64,000 bases of DNA from CAYVQE01 sp964454005 (GTDB taxonomy: Bacteria > Myxococcota > B64-G9), in NCBI GenBank assembly GCA_964454005.1, contig CAYVQE010000006.1, forward strand, positions 41,399 to 105,398, written 5' to 3'. Positions 47,668 through 58,987 of the stretch are shown here, one piece after another (positions within the stretch are counted from its first letter, which is position 1; the number at the start of each line of letters is the position of its first letter). A program made the translations under genes and the position numbers. The notes beneath the pieces were generated by a model. That model did not search any database. It worked only from the letters and a program-made list of their open reading frames with translations, and was not told the origin of the DNA.

Positions 47668-48873
47668 TCAATCCGCTAGCCGCGCGAATCCGTTGCGCAG
47701 GTCGGCGATGATGTCGTCGATGTCCTCCACGCCGACCGAGATGCGGATCAGACCCTCGCTGATGCCGGCCTTGGCCAGCTCCTCGGTCGAGTAAGTGGAG
47801 TGGGTCATCGAGGCCGGATGCTGGATCAGGGTATCGCAGTCGCCCAGGCTGACGGCAACGGTGCACAGCTCCAGCGAGTCGAGGAAGCGCTTGCCCGCCT
47901 CGCGCCCGCCCTTGATCTCCAGGGCGATGACGCCCGAGAAGCCGCTCATCTGGCGCTTGGCCAGCTCGTGCTGCGGGTGGGTCTTGAGCCCGGGGTAGGC
48001 CACCCATTCGACCTGCGGGTGGAAGGCCAGGTACTTGGCCAGCTCCATGGCGTTTTCGCAATGCCGATCCATGCGCACCGGCAAGGTCTTCAGCCCGCGC
48101 AGCAGCAGCCAGGCGTTGAAGGGGCTGATCACCCCGCCGACGTCGTGGGCCACCCCGCGCACCTTCTCCATCAGGTCCTCGGGACCGACCACCAGCCCCG
48201 AGACGCAGTCGCCGTGGCCGCCGATGTACTTGGTGGCCGAGTGGATGACCAGATCGGCGCCCAGGGCGATGGGGTTCTGCAGGTAGGGGGTGGCGAAGGT
48301 ATTGTCGACCGCCACCTTCACGCCCCGCTTGTGGGCGATGGCGCTCAGCTGCTCGATGTCGGCCACGCCCAGGCTGGGGTTGGAGGGCGTCTCGAAGAAC
48401 AGGACCTTGGTGCGCTCGTCGATGGCCGCCTCGACGGCGGCCGGATCGCGCACGTCCACATAGACCACCTCGATGCCCATGCGCGGCATGACGCCGGTCC
48501 ACAGCTTGTGGGTGCCGCCGTATATCGTGTCGCCCGAGATGATCTTGTCGCCCGAGCCGGCCAAGGCCATGATGGTGTGCGCCTCGGCGGCCATGCCCGA
48601 GGCGAAGGCCTGGCCCTGTTCGGCCCCCTCCAGATAGGCCAACTCTTTTTCCAGCACCTGCGTGGTCGGGTTGCCGATGCGGGTATAGATATAGCCCTCT
48701 TCCTCCTTGGCGAACAACCGCGCGCCGTGGTCGGCGCTTTCGAAGGCGAAGGTCGAGCTCATGAAGATGGGCGTGGAGACCGACAGGATCGCCCGGCCGG
48801 CCTCGTGCTTGTCGAGGTATTTCTTGCCGTGGACGGCGATGGTCGGGAAGGCCAGCTTGCGTTTTTCGCTCAT
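47668..48873 (-). CDS. Cys/Met-metabolism PLP enzyme (cystathionine gamma-synthase / methionine gamma-lyase type)
   Basis: 401 residues. The family acts on the gamma carbon of homoserine esters, cystathionine or methionine. Shows YTRIGNPT (about 57-64), FASGMAA, GDTIYGGTHKL, the Asp of VAVDNTFATPYLQNP and the Schiff-base Lys in HSATKYIGGHGD. The first residues that would settle synthase versus lyase are not diagnostic to me. Start MSEKRKLAF at 48873 with AGGAGGAG upstream, 19 bp after the metK stop, so the two form a methionine/SAM unit. The longer reading frame upstream is antisense to metK. Confidence 0.9.
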   Translation of the reverse strand: MSEKRKLAFPTIAVHGKKYLDKHEAGRAILSVSTPIFMSSTFAFESADHGARLFAKEEEGYIYTRIGNPTTQVLEKELAYLEGAEQGQAFASGMAAEAHTIMALAGSGDKIISGDTIYGGTHKLWTGVMPRMGIEVVYVDVRDPAAVEAAIDERTKVLFFETPSNPSLGVADIEQLSAIAHKRGVKVAVDNTFATPYLQNPIALGADLVIHSATKYIGGHGDCVSGLVVGPEDLMEKVRGVAHDVGGVISPFNAWLLLRGLKTLPVRMDRHCENAMELAKYLAFHPQVEWVAYPGLKTHPQHELAKRQMSGFSGVIALEIKGGREAGKRFLDSLELCTVAVSLGDCDTLIQHPASMTHSTYSTEELAKAGISEGLIRISVGVEDIDDIIADLRNGFARLAD

Positions 48874-48892
48874 CGGGGCTCCTCCTGCCGCC

Positions 48893-50050
48893 TCATGCCG
48901 AGGACAGCTTGCCGCCCATGTCGGTGGCTTCCCAGGGCAGCTCGAGATCGTCGCGTCCGAAATGGCCGAAGCAAGCCAGGGGAGCATACAGCGGGCGGCG
49001 CAGGTCGAAACGCTCGACGATGCCCGCAATGCTCAAGTCGAAGCGGTCGCGCACCAGCTCGACCAGTTCGCTGTCGGTTTTGCTGCCGGTGCCCAGGGCG
49101 TCGACCGCAACCGCCAGGGGCTGCTCCTGGCCGAGGACGTAGGTCAGCCGCACCTCGCAGCGGTGGGCCAGACCGGCGGCCACCAGGTTCTTGGCCACAT
49201 AGCGGGCCATGTAGCTGCCGCAGCGGCCCGGCTTGGTGGGGTCCTTGCCCGACAGGGAGGCATCCATCTGGCGGGCCACATCGCCGTAGGTGTCGACCGA
49301 GACCTTGACCCCGGTAAAGCCGGTGTCGGCATGGGGTCCCCCCTGGGTGAAGGTTCCGGCCGGGTTGATGAACACCTGGGTGTCGTCGCGCAGCAGGCCG
49401 GTGGCATCGAGCACGGGATCGACCAGCTCGACCTGGAGCCGCTGGCGCACCTCTTCCACATCGAGATCGGGTCGATGCTGGGCCGAGATGACCGCGCCCA
49501 GGATGCCGGTCGGGCGCCCCTGCTCGTAGGCCACGGTGACGCCGACCTTGCCGTCCGGGCGCAACCAGGGCAGCCGACCGGATTTGCGCGCCTCGGTCAG
49601 CCCGCGGGCCAGCCGGTGGGCGATCACGGCCGGCACCGGCATCAAATGGTAGTCGCCGTCGAGCTGGTGCCCCTCGTCGGTGGCGTAGCCGACCACGGTG
49701 CACTGGTCGCCGGCTCCGCGCCGGTCGACCGCCAGACCGACCTCCTCGGACTGCTCCTGCAGCAGGTTCATCACGGCCAGCGAGTTGGCATCGAAGCCCA
49801 GACCCGGCTCGGCGTAGCCGAAGTCGGTCAAGCGCTCGCGCACGATGGAGCCGATGTCGATCCAGGCATCGGTGGTCACCTCGCCGGCCACCACCACCAA
49901 GCCGGTGGTGACCATCACCTTGCAGGACACGCGTGCGAAGCGGTCCTTGGCCAGGATGGCGTCGAGCACCGCTTCGGCCAGTCCGTCGGCCACCTTGTGG
50001 GGATTGCCATCGGTCACGGATTCGGCCGTGAACACAGTCTTGTCTGGCAT
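48893..50050 (-). CDS. metK: S-adenosylmethionine synthetase, divergent active-site motifs
   Basis: 385 residues, same length and three-domain layout as MetK. Makes SAM from methionine and ATP. Conserved parts include GEVTTDAWIDI, GAGDQ-x(3)-GYATDE, VFINPAGTF and ARYVAKNLVAAGLAHRCEV. The signature GHPDK near the start reads GNPHK (Asn16, His18), and the loop usually written GGGAFSGKDPSK reads MDASLSGKDPTK. These are catalytic or phosphate/Mg sites in the classical enzyme, so the protein is either a divergent but active class or a paralogue. ATG at 50050 with AGGAGG; consensus-like promoter upstream. Confidence 0.88.
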   Translation of the reverse strand: MPDKTVFTAESVTDGNPHKVADGLAEAVLDAILAKDRFARVSCKVMVTTGLVVVAGEVTTDAWIDIGSIVRERLTDFGYAEPGLGFDANSLAVMNLLQEQSEEVGLAVDRRGAGDQCTVVGYATDEGHQLDGDYHLMPVPAVIAHRLARGLTEARKSGRLPWLRPDGKVGVTVAYEQGRPTGILGAVISAQHRPDLDVEEVRQRLQVELVDPVLDATGLLRDDTQVFINPAGTFTQGGPHADTGFTGVKVSVDTYGDVARQMDASLSGKDPTKPGRCGSYMARYVAKNLVAAGLAHRCEVRLTYVLGQEQPLAVAVDALGTGSKTDSELVELVRDRFDLSIAGIVERFDLRRPLYAPLACFGHFGRDDLELPWEATDMGGKLSSA

Positions 50051-50109
50051 GGATTCCTCCTGGTCGTCCAACGCGTTGTCGGGCGGCACGGGCCCGGCGA
50101 CCGTCGCCC

Positions 50110-50138
50110 ATCGTAGGCGCCGCCTCGCGGCGTGTCAA
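50110..50138 (-). promoter_or_regulatory. Strong promoter of metK with a palindromic spacer
   Basis: Minus strand: TTGACA (50138-50133), 17-bp spacer, TACGAT (50115-50110). The spacer contains CGCCGC-GAG-GCGGCG, a perfect 6-bp inverted repeat (50118-50132), placed where a repressor would block polymerase. Leader about 53 nt, too short for a SAM riboswitch. Confidence 0.7.
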
Positions 50139-50198
50139 TGCGCCAGCCGCGTCGGCCGCTCGCGGTTGCCCACTTGCCGGCCGAAAGCGGTCGGTTTT

Positions 50199-50227
50199 TT
50201 GACATGCGCCCGGCGGACGGATAGCAT
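50199..50227 (+). promoter_or_regulatory. Strong promoter of the 50253 outer-membrane protein gene
   Basis: TTGACA (50199-50204), 17-bp spacer, TAGCAT (50222-50227), preceded by TTTTTT as in the ftsK promoter. SD GGAGGT and ATG at 50253 follow. Confidence 0.7.
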
Positions 50228-50252
50228 CGAATCCGAATCGCCGGAGGTGCCC

Positions 50253-51155
50253 ATGCGCTCGATCAGTCGCTACGTGTTCGCCGCCACTTCGCTGGCGGCG
50301 ATCCTGTCGCTCTGTCTGCCGGCCCAGGCCCAGTGGTATGACGACGAGGAGGCACCCGCCGGCTCGGCCGAGATCCTCAGCCCCTTCACCTTCAAGAGCT
50401 TCAACATCGCTACCGGGGGCCAGCTGGCCAGCTGGATCGCCCCCGGCAACGACGTCCTCGGCCTGACCTTTTTGCTGCGCGGTGGTTACGCCTTCGACGC
50501 GGTGCCTATCTACATCGGGCTCGAGCTGCCGCTGAGCGCCGGCATACCGGATGCCGGCGACGAGGAGTTCGTGCTCGGCTCGATCGGGCTGAACTTCAAG
50601 TCCCGGATCGATCCCGACAACCCGCGCGCCAACGTATTCACCGGCTGGTCGTTCGATATCTACATCCCGACCTTCATGGGCTCCGTCGACGCGCGGACCA
50701 ACGCCCCTTCGATCGGCCACGGGACCGGGCTGTACAACACCCTGATGCCCGGCATCCACGTCTCGCCCGAGGCCATCACCACCGTCGGCACATTCGACCT
50801 GGTGCTGCCCGGCCATCTGCTGTTCTTCCAGTTCGAGCTCAGCGCAGCGACCTACTTCCCGGTCACCGACATCGACAGCCGCTCGATCGAGGGCGCGCTG
50901 GCCTGGGGGGCGGCGCTGGGCGTGCATATCGCCGAGCCGATCGCCTTCTTGCTGGAGGGCAAGGGCTACTCGCCGCTGGGCGCCGAGGACGAAAACGGCA
51001 CCCCGCTGCCCACGCAGTTCGCGCTCAGCCCGGGCTTCCGGATGAAGTTCGGCCCCTTCCATCCCGCGGTGTGGGTAGCCCTGCCGCTGAACCGCGAGTA
51101 CCGCGAGGCCGGGTCGGACATCATCATCGGCGTCGACCTGGCCATCTGGCTCTGA
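50253..51155 (+). CDS. Outer-membrane beta-barrel-like protein, function unknown
   Basis: 300 residues. Signal peptide (1-26, ending LPAQAQ), short acidic linker, then alternating hydrophobic strands with many aromatic ends (LGLTFLLRGGYAFDAVPIYIGL; VFTGWSFDIYIPTF; LLFFQFELSAATYF) and a final strand ending IGVDLAIWL. Overall look is a 10- to 12-strand outer-membrane barrel. No family recognised. SD GGAGGT about 6 nt upstream. Monocistronic by position, divergent from metK and 70 bp before the protease gene. Confidence 0.72.
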   Translation: MRSISRYVFAATSLAAILSLCLPAQAQWYDDEEAPAGSAEILSPFTFKSFNIATGGQLASWIAPGNDVLGLTFLLRGGYAFDAVPIYIGLELPLSAGIPDAGDEEFVLGSIGLNFKSRIDPDNPRANVFTGWSFDIYIPTFMGSVDARTNAPSIGHGTGLYNTLMPGIHVSPEAITTVGTFDLVLPGHLLFFQFELSAATYFPVTDIDSRSIEGALAWGAALGVHIAEPIAFLLEGKGYSPLGAEDENGTPLPTQFALSPGFRMKFGPFHPAVWVALPLNREYREAGSDIIIGVDLAIWL

Positions 51156-51225
51156 TGGCTCTGAGCCGGTCCGTTCCGCCCGCCATCGCGACCAGAATCA
51201 GCAATAGAGAACCAATCGGGTATCG

Positions 51226-53667
51226 ATGAAACCGAAGCCATCCAGCGCCCGGCGTCGCTTGCGTATCCAACCCAATAAGCTGCGCCGGCGGCTCGCCACC
51301 AACGCGCTGCCGCGGCCCAAGGCCTACGGCCGCCACCGCACCCACATCATCGGCCAGGAACGGGCCATCGAGGCCTTGGAGCTCGGCCTGCGGGTGGAGA
51401 GCCCGGGCTACAACGTGTTCGTCTCCGGCCCTTCGGGCACCGGCCGCACCACCACCGCCCGGCACATCCTGGCCACCTTCAAGCAGCCCCGCAGCCCGCT
51501 GCACGATTTCGTCTACGTGAACAACTTCCAGGAGCCGGACCGGCCCCATCTGCTGGCGCTCAGACCGGGCACCGGCATCAAGCTGAAAAAGGCCATGGAC
51601 GGTCTGGTCAAGTCGCTCAAGCGCGATCTGCCGCGGGCCATCGCCACCGACCACCACCAGAAAGAACGCGAGCGCATCATCGCCAACTACCAGCGCCAGG
51701 AGCACGAGCTGGTCTCCGCCTTCCAGGACAAGGTGCGCAAATCGCGGTTCACCGTGGTCGAGGTGCAGAGCGGTCCGGTGGTCGAGCACGACGTGCTGCC
51801 GGTGATCGAGGACGAGCCCCAGCCGATGGCCGTGCTGGAGGAACGCGCGGCCAGCGGCGCGATCAGCGACAAGCGCCTCAAGCAACTCGAGCGCAAGCAC
51901 AATCGGCTGCGGGCCGAACTGGAGAGAATCCAGCGCCGCACCCGGACCATGGCCCGGGAGATGACCACCAACCTGGAGGAGCTCGACCGGCGCACCGGCG
52001 CTGCGGTGATCGATGCGCTGATCGGCGACGTGACCGATCAGTTCCGCGCCGAATCCATCCACGACTTTCTGGAGGAAGTGCGCGAGGCCTTGCTCGAGCG
52101 CATCCCGCTGCTGGTACAGCGCATCGAGAGCGAGGAGGGCGGCGAGCCGTCCAGCCCGCCGCAGGAGGAGCTGCAGGCCGATCCGCTGGCGCCCTTCCAG
52201 GTCAACGTGCTGCAGAACAACGCCCGGCGCAAGGGCTGCCCGGTGGTCTACGAGCAGACGCCGACCATGTCTCGTCTGTTCGGCACCATCGAGCGCTCGG
52301 TCGACGAATCCGGACGGATCGAGGCCGACTTCATGCACATCCGCGGCGGCGCCATGCTGCGCGCCAGCGGCGGCTTCCTGGTGGTCAACGCCGAGGATCT
52401 GCTCGTCGAGCCGGGGGTCTGGAAGACGCTCAAGCGCACCCTGTCGACCGGCATGCTCGAGATCCGCATGCCCGAGGGGCCGATGGCCATGATCAACTCG
52501 GCCCTCAAGCCGGAGCCGGTGCCGCTGGACGTCAAGATCATCATGCTCGGCGACGAGGAGATCTACCGCACCATGTATCTGGCCGAGGACGACTTCAAGA
52601 AGACGTTCAAGGTCAAGGCCGAGTTCGACGTCGAGATGGACTACTCCAAAGCCAACCTCGAGAAGTACATGGCCTTCGTCCAGCGGGTGGTGCGCGAGGA
52701 GGAGCTGGCGCCGCCGCTCAAGGCAGCCAAGGCCCGGCTGGCCGAAGAGGCCATGCGCGACGCCGAGGACCAGAGCAAGCTGTCGACCCGCTTTCGGGTG
52801 ATCGCCGACCTGCTGCGCGAGTCCAGCTACTGGGCCGGCAAGACCGGCCGGCACAAGGTAACCGCCGCCGACGTGGAACGGGCCATCGCCCAGCGACGGC
52901 GGCGCTTCAACCTGGCCGAGCAAAAGTACCGCGAGAGCATCGAGCGCGACCTGGTGATGGTGGCCACCCATGGTGAGCGGGTGGGCCAGGTCAACGGGCT
53001 GGCGGTGTTCGACCTCGGCGACTACTCCTTCGGCAAGCCGTGCCGCATCACGGCCAGCGTGGGGGTGGGCCAAAACGGGGTGATCAACATCGAGCGCGAG
53101 GCCGGGTTGTCGGGCGAGGTGCACGACAAGGGCGTCTACATCCTGACCGGCCTGCTGCGCGCCCGCTTCGGCCAGCGCCACCCGCTGCCGCTGGAGGCCA
53201 GCGTCTGCTTCGAGCAGAGCTACGGCGAGGTCGACGGCGACAGCGCTTCGTCGACCGAGATCTACGCCATCCTCAGCGCCCTGGCCGGGGTAGCGCTGGA
53301 CCAGGGCGTGGCCGTCACCGGCTCGGTCAACCAGTGGGGCGACATCCAGCCCATCGGCGGGGTCAACCAGAAGATCGAGGGCTTCTTCGACATCTGCTCC
53401 GCCCGCGGGCTGACCGGCGACCAGGGCGTGATCATCCCCCACGGCAATCTGCCCAACCTGATGCTGGGCCAGCAGCCCCTGGCCGCGGTACGCGCCGGCA
53501 AGTTCCACGTCTGGGCCATCCGCACCGTGGACGAGGGGCTGGAGATCCTGACCGGCCTGCGCGCCGGCAAGCCGGCCGCCGACGGCCGCTACCCCAGCGG
53601 CACCGTCAACCGCCTGGTCGCCGACCGGCTGGCCGAGATGGCCCGCACCCTGCGCGAGTATAGTTAG
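51226..53667 (+). CDS. LonB-like ATP-dependent protease (AAA_32/Lon C family)
   Basis: 813 residues. Fused AAA+ unfoldase and Lon-type peptidase. The P-loop reads GPSGTGRTT (about 65-73) with Arg in place of the usual Lys, as is common in this subfamily. A long helical insertion (about 130-300) precedes the second half of the AAA module (RIEADFMHIRGGAMLRASGGFL split over two blocks), and the peptidase holds the Ser of DGDSASST (about 670) and Lys of GGVNQKIEGFFD (about 712), so the dyad is intact. The SD is weak. It meets an acyl-CoA dehydrogenase remnant on the opposite strand. Confidence 0.9.
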   Translation: MKPKPSSARRRLRIQPNKLRRRLATNALPRPKAYGRHRTHIIGQERAIEALELGLRVESPGYNVFVSGPSGTGRTTTARHILATFKQPRSPLHDFVYVNNFQEPDRPHLLALRPGTGIKLKKAMDGLVKSLKRDLPRAIATDHHQKERERIIANYQRQEHELVSAFQDKVRKSRFTVVEVQSGPVVEHDVLPVIEDEPQPMAVLEERAASGAISDKRLKQLERKHNRLRAELERIQRRTRTMAREMTTNLEELDRRTGAAVIDALIGDVTDQFRAESIHDFLEEVREALLERIPLLVQRIESEEGGEPSSPPQEELQADPLAPFQVNVLQNNARRKGCPVVYEQTPTMSRLFGTIERSVDESGRIEADFMHIRGGAMLRASGGFLVVNAEDLLVEPGVWKTLKRTLSTGMLEIRMPEGPMAMINSALKPEPVPLDVKIIMLGDEEIYRTMYLAEDDFKKTFKVKAEFDVEMDYSKANLEKYMAFVQRVVREEELAPPLKAAKARLAEEAMRDAEDQSKLSTRFRVIADLLRESSYWAGKTGRHKVTAADVERAIAQRRRRFNLAEQKYRESIERDLVMVATHGERVGQVNGLAVFDLGDYSFGKPCRITASVGVGQNGVINIEREAGLSGEVHDKGVYILTGLLRARFGQRHPLPLEASVCFEQSYGEVDGDSASSTEIYAILSALAGVALDQGVAVTGSVNQWGDIQPIGGVNQKIEGFFDICSARGLTGDQGVIIPHGNLPNLMLGQQPLAAVRAGKFHVWAIRTVDEGLEILTGLRAGKPAADGRYPSGTVNRLVADRLAEMARTLREYS

Positions 53668-53680
53668 GGTTCTTGGGAGG

Positions 53681-53881
53681 GGGGCTCATTCCTTCTTCCA
53701 GCAGGCTGCGGGCGATCTCCTCGACGCACAGGCACAGGCCGGTGGCCCGATGCTGCTCCAGCCCGCCGTGGGCGGGCGGCAGCATCAGGCTCAGCAGGCC
53801 CAGGTCCCACAGCAGGGCCTCGATATCGCGGTCGAACGTGCCGGCCCGATCGCGCTCGGCGGCACCGGGGCCGATGCGCTC
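53681..53881 (-). pseudogene. Remnant of an acyl-CoA dehydrogenase N-terminal domain
   Basis: Read on the minus strand, the 200 bp between the protease and the TSP3 lipoprotein gene encode ERIGPGAAERDRAGTFDRDI followed by a segment ending VEEIARS. This is the helical N-terminal domain of acyl-CoA dehydrogenases (R-x-G-x-F-P/D then ELGLLGL-type and EYGG-type blocks, here DLGLLSLMLPPAHGG). There is no start codon or SD, it is out of frame with the TSP3 gene and it runs into the antisense of the protease gene, so only about 67 residues survive. Confidence 0.6.
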
Positions 53882-53883
53882 GC

Positions 53884-56139
<2,256 letters not shown>

Positions 56140-56174
56140 GGCACCATCCTCTCCGCCGCCAGGCGGCAACTGGG

Positions 56175-56204
56175 AGTCTAACCGCCGGCGAAACAAAGCG
56201 TCAA
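56175..56204 (-). promoter_or_regulatory. Promoter of the TSP3 lipoprotein gene
   Basis: Minus strand: TTGACG (56204-56199), 18-bp spacer, TAGACT (56180-56175). Confidence 0.5.
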
Positions 56205-56269
56205 CCGAGCCCCGAGGTTGCCGCGGCCGCGGATTTGACGCCGCTGGCGGCCAGGACCAAGATGGAGCC

Positions 56270-57667
<1,398 letters not shown>

Positions 57668-57671
57668 AAAA

Positions 57672-57687
57672 TGGATGCACTATTGCA
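57672..57687 (+). promoter_or_regulatory. Sigma-54 promoter candidate P1
   Basis: TGGATG-N5-TTGCA: invariant GG and GC exactly 10 bp apart. Its leader to 57819 would be about 120 nt. Confidence 0.6.
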
Positions 57688-57779
57688 ATTCCACTTTCCG
57701 GCCACCTGTCCCGCGGGCCGCACCCTGAATTAAAATCAATATTATCAGCATGTTGTCGAACGGCAGGCAATCGCCACTC

Positions 57780-57795
57780 TGGCACACCCAATGCA
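57780..57795 (+). promoter_or_regulatory. Sigma-54 promoter candidate P2
   Basis: TGGCAC-N5-ATGCA: full consensus -24 element, GG and GC 10 bp apart. It would start transcription about 12 nt before the ATG at 57819. An AT-rich stretch (57728-57750) lies between the two sites. Confidence 0.7.
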
Positions 57796-57818
57796 ATGGT
57801 CCATGGTGGAGGGCATTG

Positions 57819-58214
57819 ATGCGGGTAGCGGTCCCCATCTGGGGCGAGGTGGTCTCGCCCCTGTTCGACTCGTCCGGCACCCTGCTGGTGGTGCGGTTCG
57901 GCCACGACGGCGAGCTGGAGCGCCAGCAGCTGGCCATCGCCGGCGCCGCCCCCGCGGTCCGCGCCCAGCTGCTGGTGCGCGTCGGCGTGGAGGTTCTGCT
58001 GTGCGGTGCCATCTCGCGCTCGATCCAGCGCATGCTCAACGCCAGTGGAATCACGGTGGTGGGCTGGTTGACCGGCCCGGTGGACGAGGTTCTGGAGGCC
58101 TTTCTCGAAGACGAGCTCGACCGGCCCCGGTTTCAATTGCCCGGTTGTTGTGGCCGCGGCCAACGGCGACGCCGCCGGGCGCGCTGGAGCCGGGGCGGCC
58201 GGCGAAACAAATGA
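57819..58214 (+). CDS. NifX/NifB-like dinitrogenase-cofactor-type protein
   Basis: 131 residues. RNase-H-like fold of the NifX/orange-protein family, which binds Mo-Fe or Mo-Cu clusters: MRVAVPIWGEVVSPLFDSSG at the start, and LLCGAISRSIQRMLNASGIT in the middle. The tail is basic and Gly-rich (CCGRGQRRRRRARW). Start chosen at 57819 because GGAGGG lies 6 nt upstream; it is the first gene after the two sigma-54 sites. Probably the head of the operon and a scaffold or carrier for the metal cluster. Confidence 0.82.
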   Translation: MRVAVPIWGEVVSPLFDSSGTLLVVRFGHDGELERQQLAIAGAAPAVRAQLLVRVGVEVLLCGAISRSIQRMLNASGITVVGWLTGPVDEVLEAFLEDELDRPRFQLPGCCGRGQRRRRRARWSRGGRRNK

Positions 58215-58244
58215 AACGCAAGAAACCATAAGGAGGTTGAATCC

Positions 58245-58604
58245 ATGCGCATAGCGGTCACGGCCCAGGGACGAAATGAAGACGACGCGGTGGATCCGCG
58301 CTTCGGCAGGGCACAGGTCTTTCTGCTCTACGACACCGACACCGATCGATTCGAGGTGCTCGGCAACGAGGACAACATCGGCCGGCCGCAGGGGGCCGGC
58401 ATCCAGGCGGCCAGCCAGGTGGCCCGCAGCGGAGCCGAGGTCGTGCTGACCGGCCATTGCGGCCCCAAGGCCTTCGAGACCCTGCGGGCGGCCGGCATCG
58501 AGGTGGTCACCGGAGCCGAAGGCAGCGTGCGCCAGGCGATCGATCGCTATCGCGCCGGAGAGTTGCAACCGGTCGCTGGACCGGACAAGAACGGCCATTG
58601 GTGA
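58245..58604 (+). CDS. Orange-protein-like NifX family protein
   Basis: 119 residues, the size of the orange protein of sulfate reducers (a small Mo-Cu protein). MRIAVTAQGRNEDDAVDPRFGRAQ, then a helix-strand core with LTGHCGPKAFETLRAAGIEV and a short tail. SD AAGGAGG. It is the second NifX-family gene in a row, which fits an Orp-like complex; that it carries a metal cluster is inference. Confidence 0.84.
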   Translation: MRIAVTAQGRNEDDAVDPRFGRAQVFLLYDTDTDRFEVLGNEDNIGRPQGAGIQAASQVARSGAEVVLTGHCGPKAFETLRAAGIEVVTGAEGSVRQAIDRYRAGELQPVAGPDKNGHW

Positions 58605-58641
58605 GCGAGAATCACCGAACGGCCAGTAGGAGGTAAGAAAA

Positions 58642-58965
58642 ATGCCATTTGGAGACGGAACAGGACCGATGGGACAGGGCCCGGCCACGGGCTGGGGCAT
58701 GGGACCTTGCAACGCCGGACCGGGGCTGCGCTGGAACGCCTGGCGCGGCTTCGGCGCCGGCCGCCGCGGCGGCTGGGGTGCCCGCCACGGCGCTCGCGGC
58801 CGGGCCGCCGCCGGGCCTGGCGCCTCGGCGACCGGCTGGAGCCGGGAGCGGGAAGCCGAGACGCTGCGCGCCCGGGCCGATCAGCTCGAGGCCACGGTCG
58901 AGCAGCTGCGCGGCCGCTTGCAAGAGCTGGAGCGAGAGGCCGACGCGGAGACGGAATCCAAATGA
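58642..58965 (+). CDS. DUF5320 small protein
   Basis: 107 residues. Begins with the DUF5320 motif (MPFGDGTGPMGQGPATGWGMG), then Gly/Arg-rich, then a coiled-coil tail (ETLRARADQLEATVEQLRGRLQELE). Such proteins accompany NifX/MinD genes in anaerobes. SD AGGAGGT. Likely an accessory or scaffold protein. Confidence 0.8.
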   Translation: MPFGDGTGPMGQGPATGWGMGPCNAGPGLRWNAWRGFGAGRRGGWGARHGARGRAAAGPGASATGWSREREAETLRARADQLEATVEQLRGRLQELEREADAETESK

Positions 58966-58987
58966 TCCGGCGCCACGGCCGCGGCCC

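Noticed and set aside
50177..50200. Intrinsic terminator (CCGGCC/GGTCGG stem plus six T) on the plus strand
   Set aside because: No plus-strand gene ends upstream, and the T tract is part of the -35 region of the next promoter. It may be coincidental, or stop antisense transcripts.
50051..50252. SAM riboswitch before metK
   Set aside because: The predicted leader is only about 53 nt and contains none of the SAM-riboswitch core elements.
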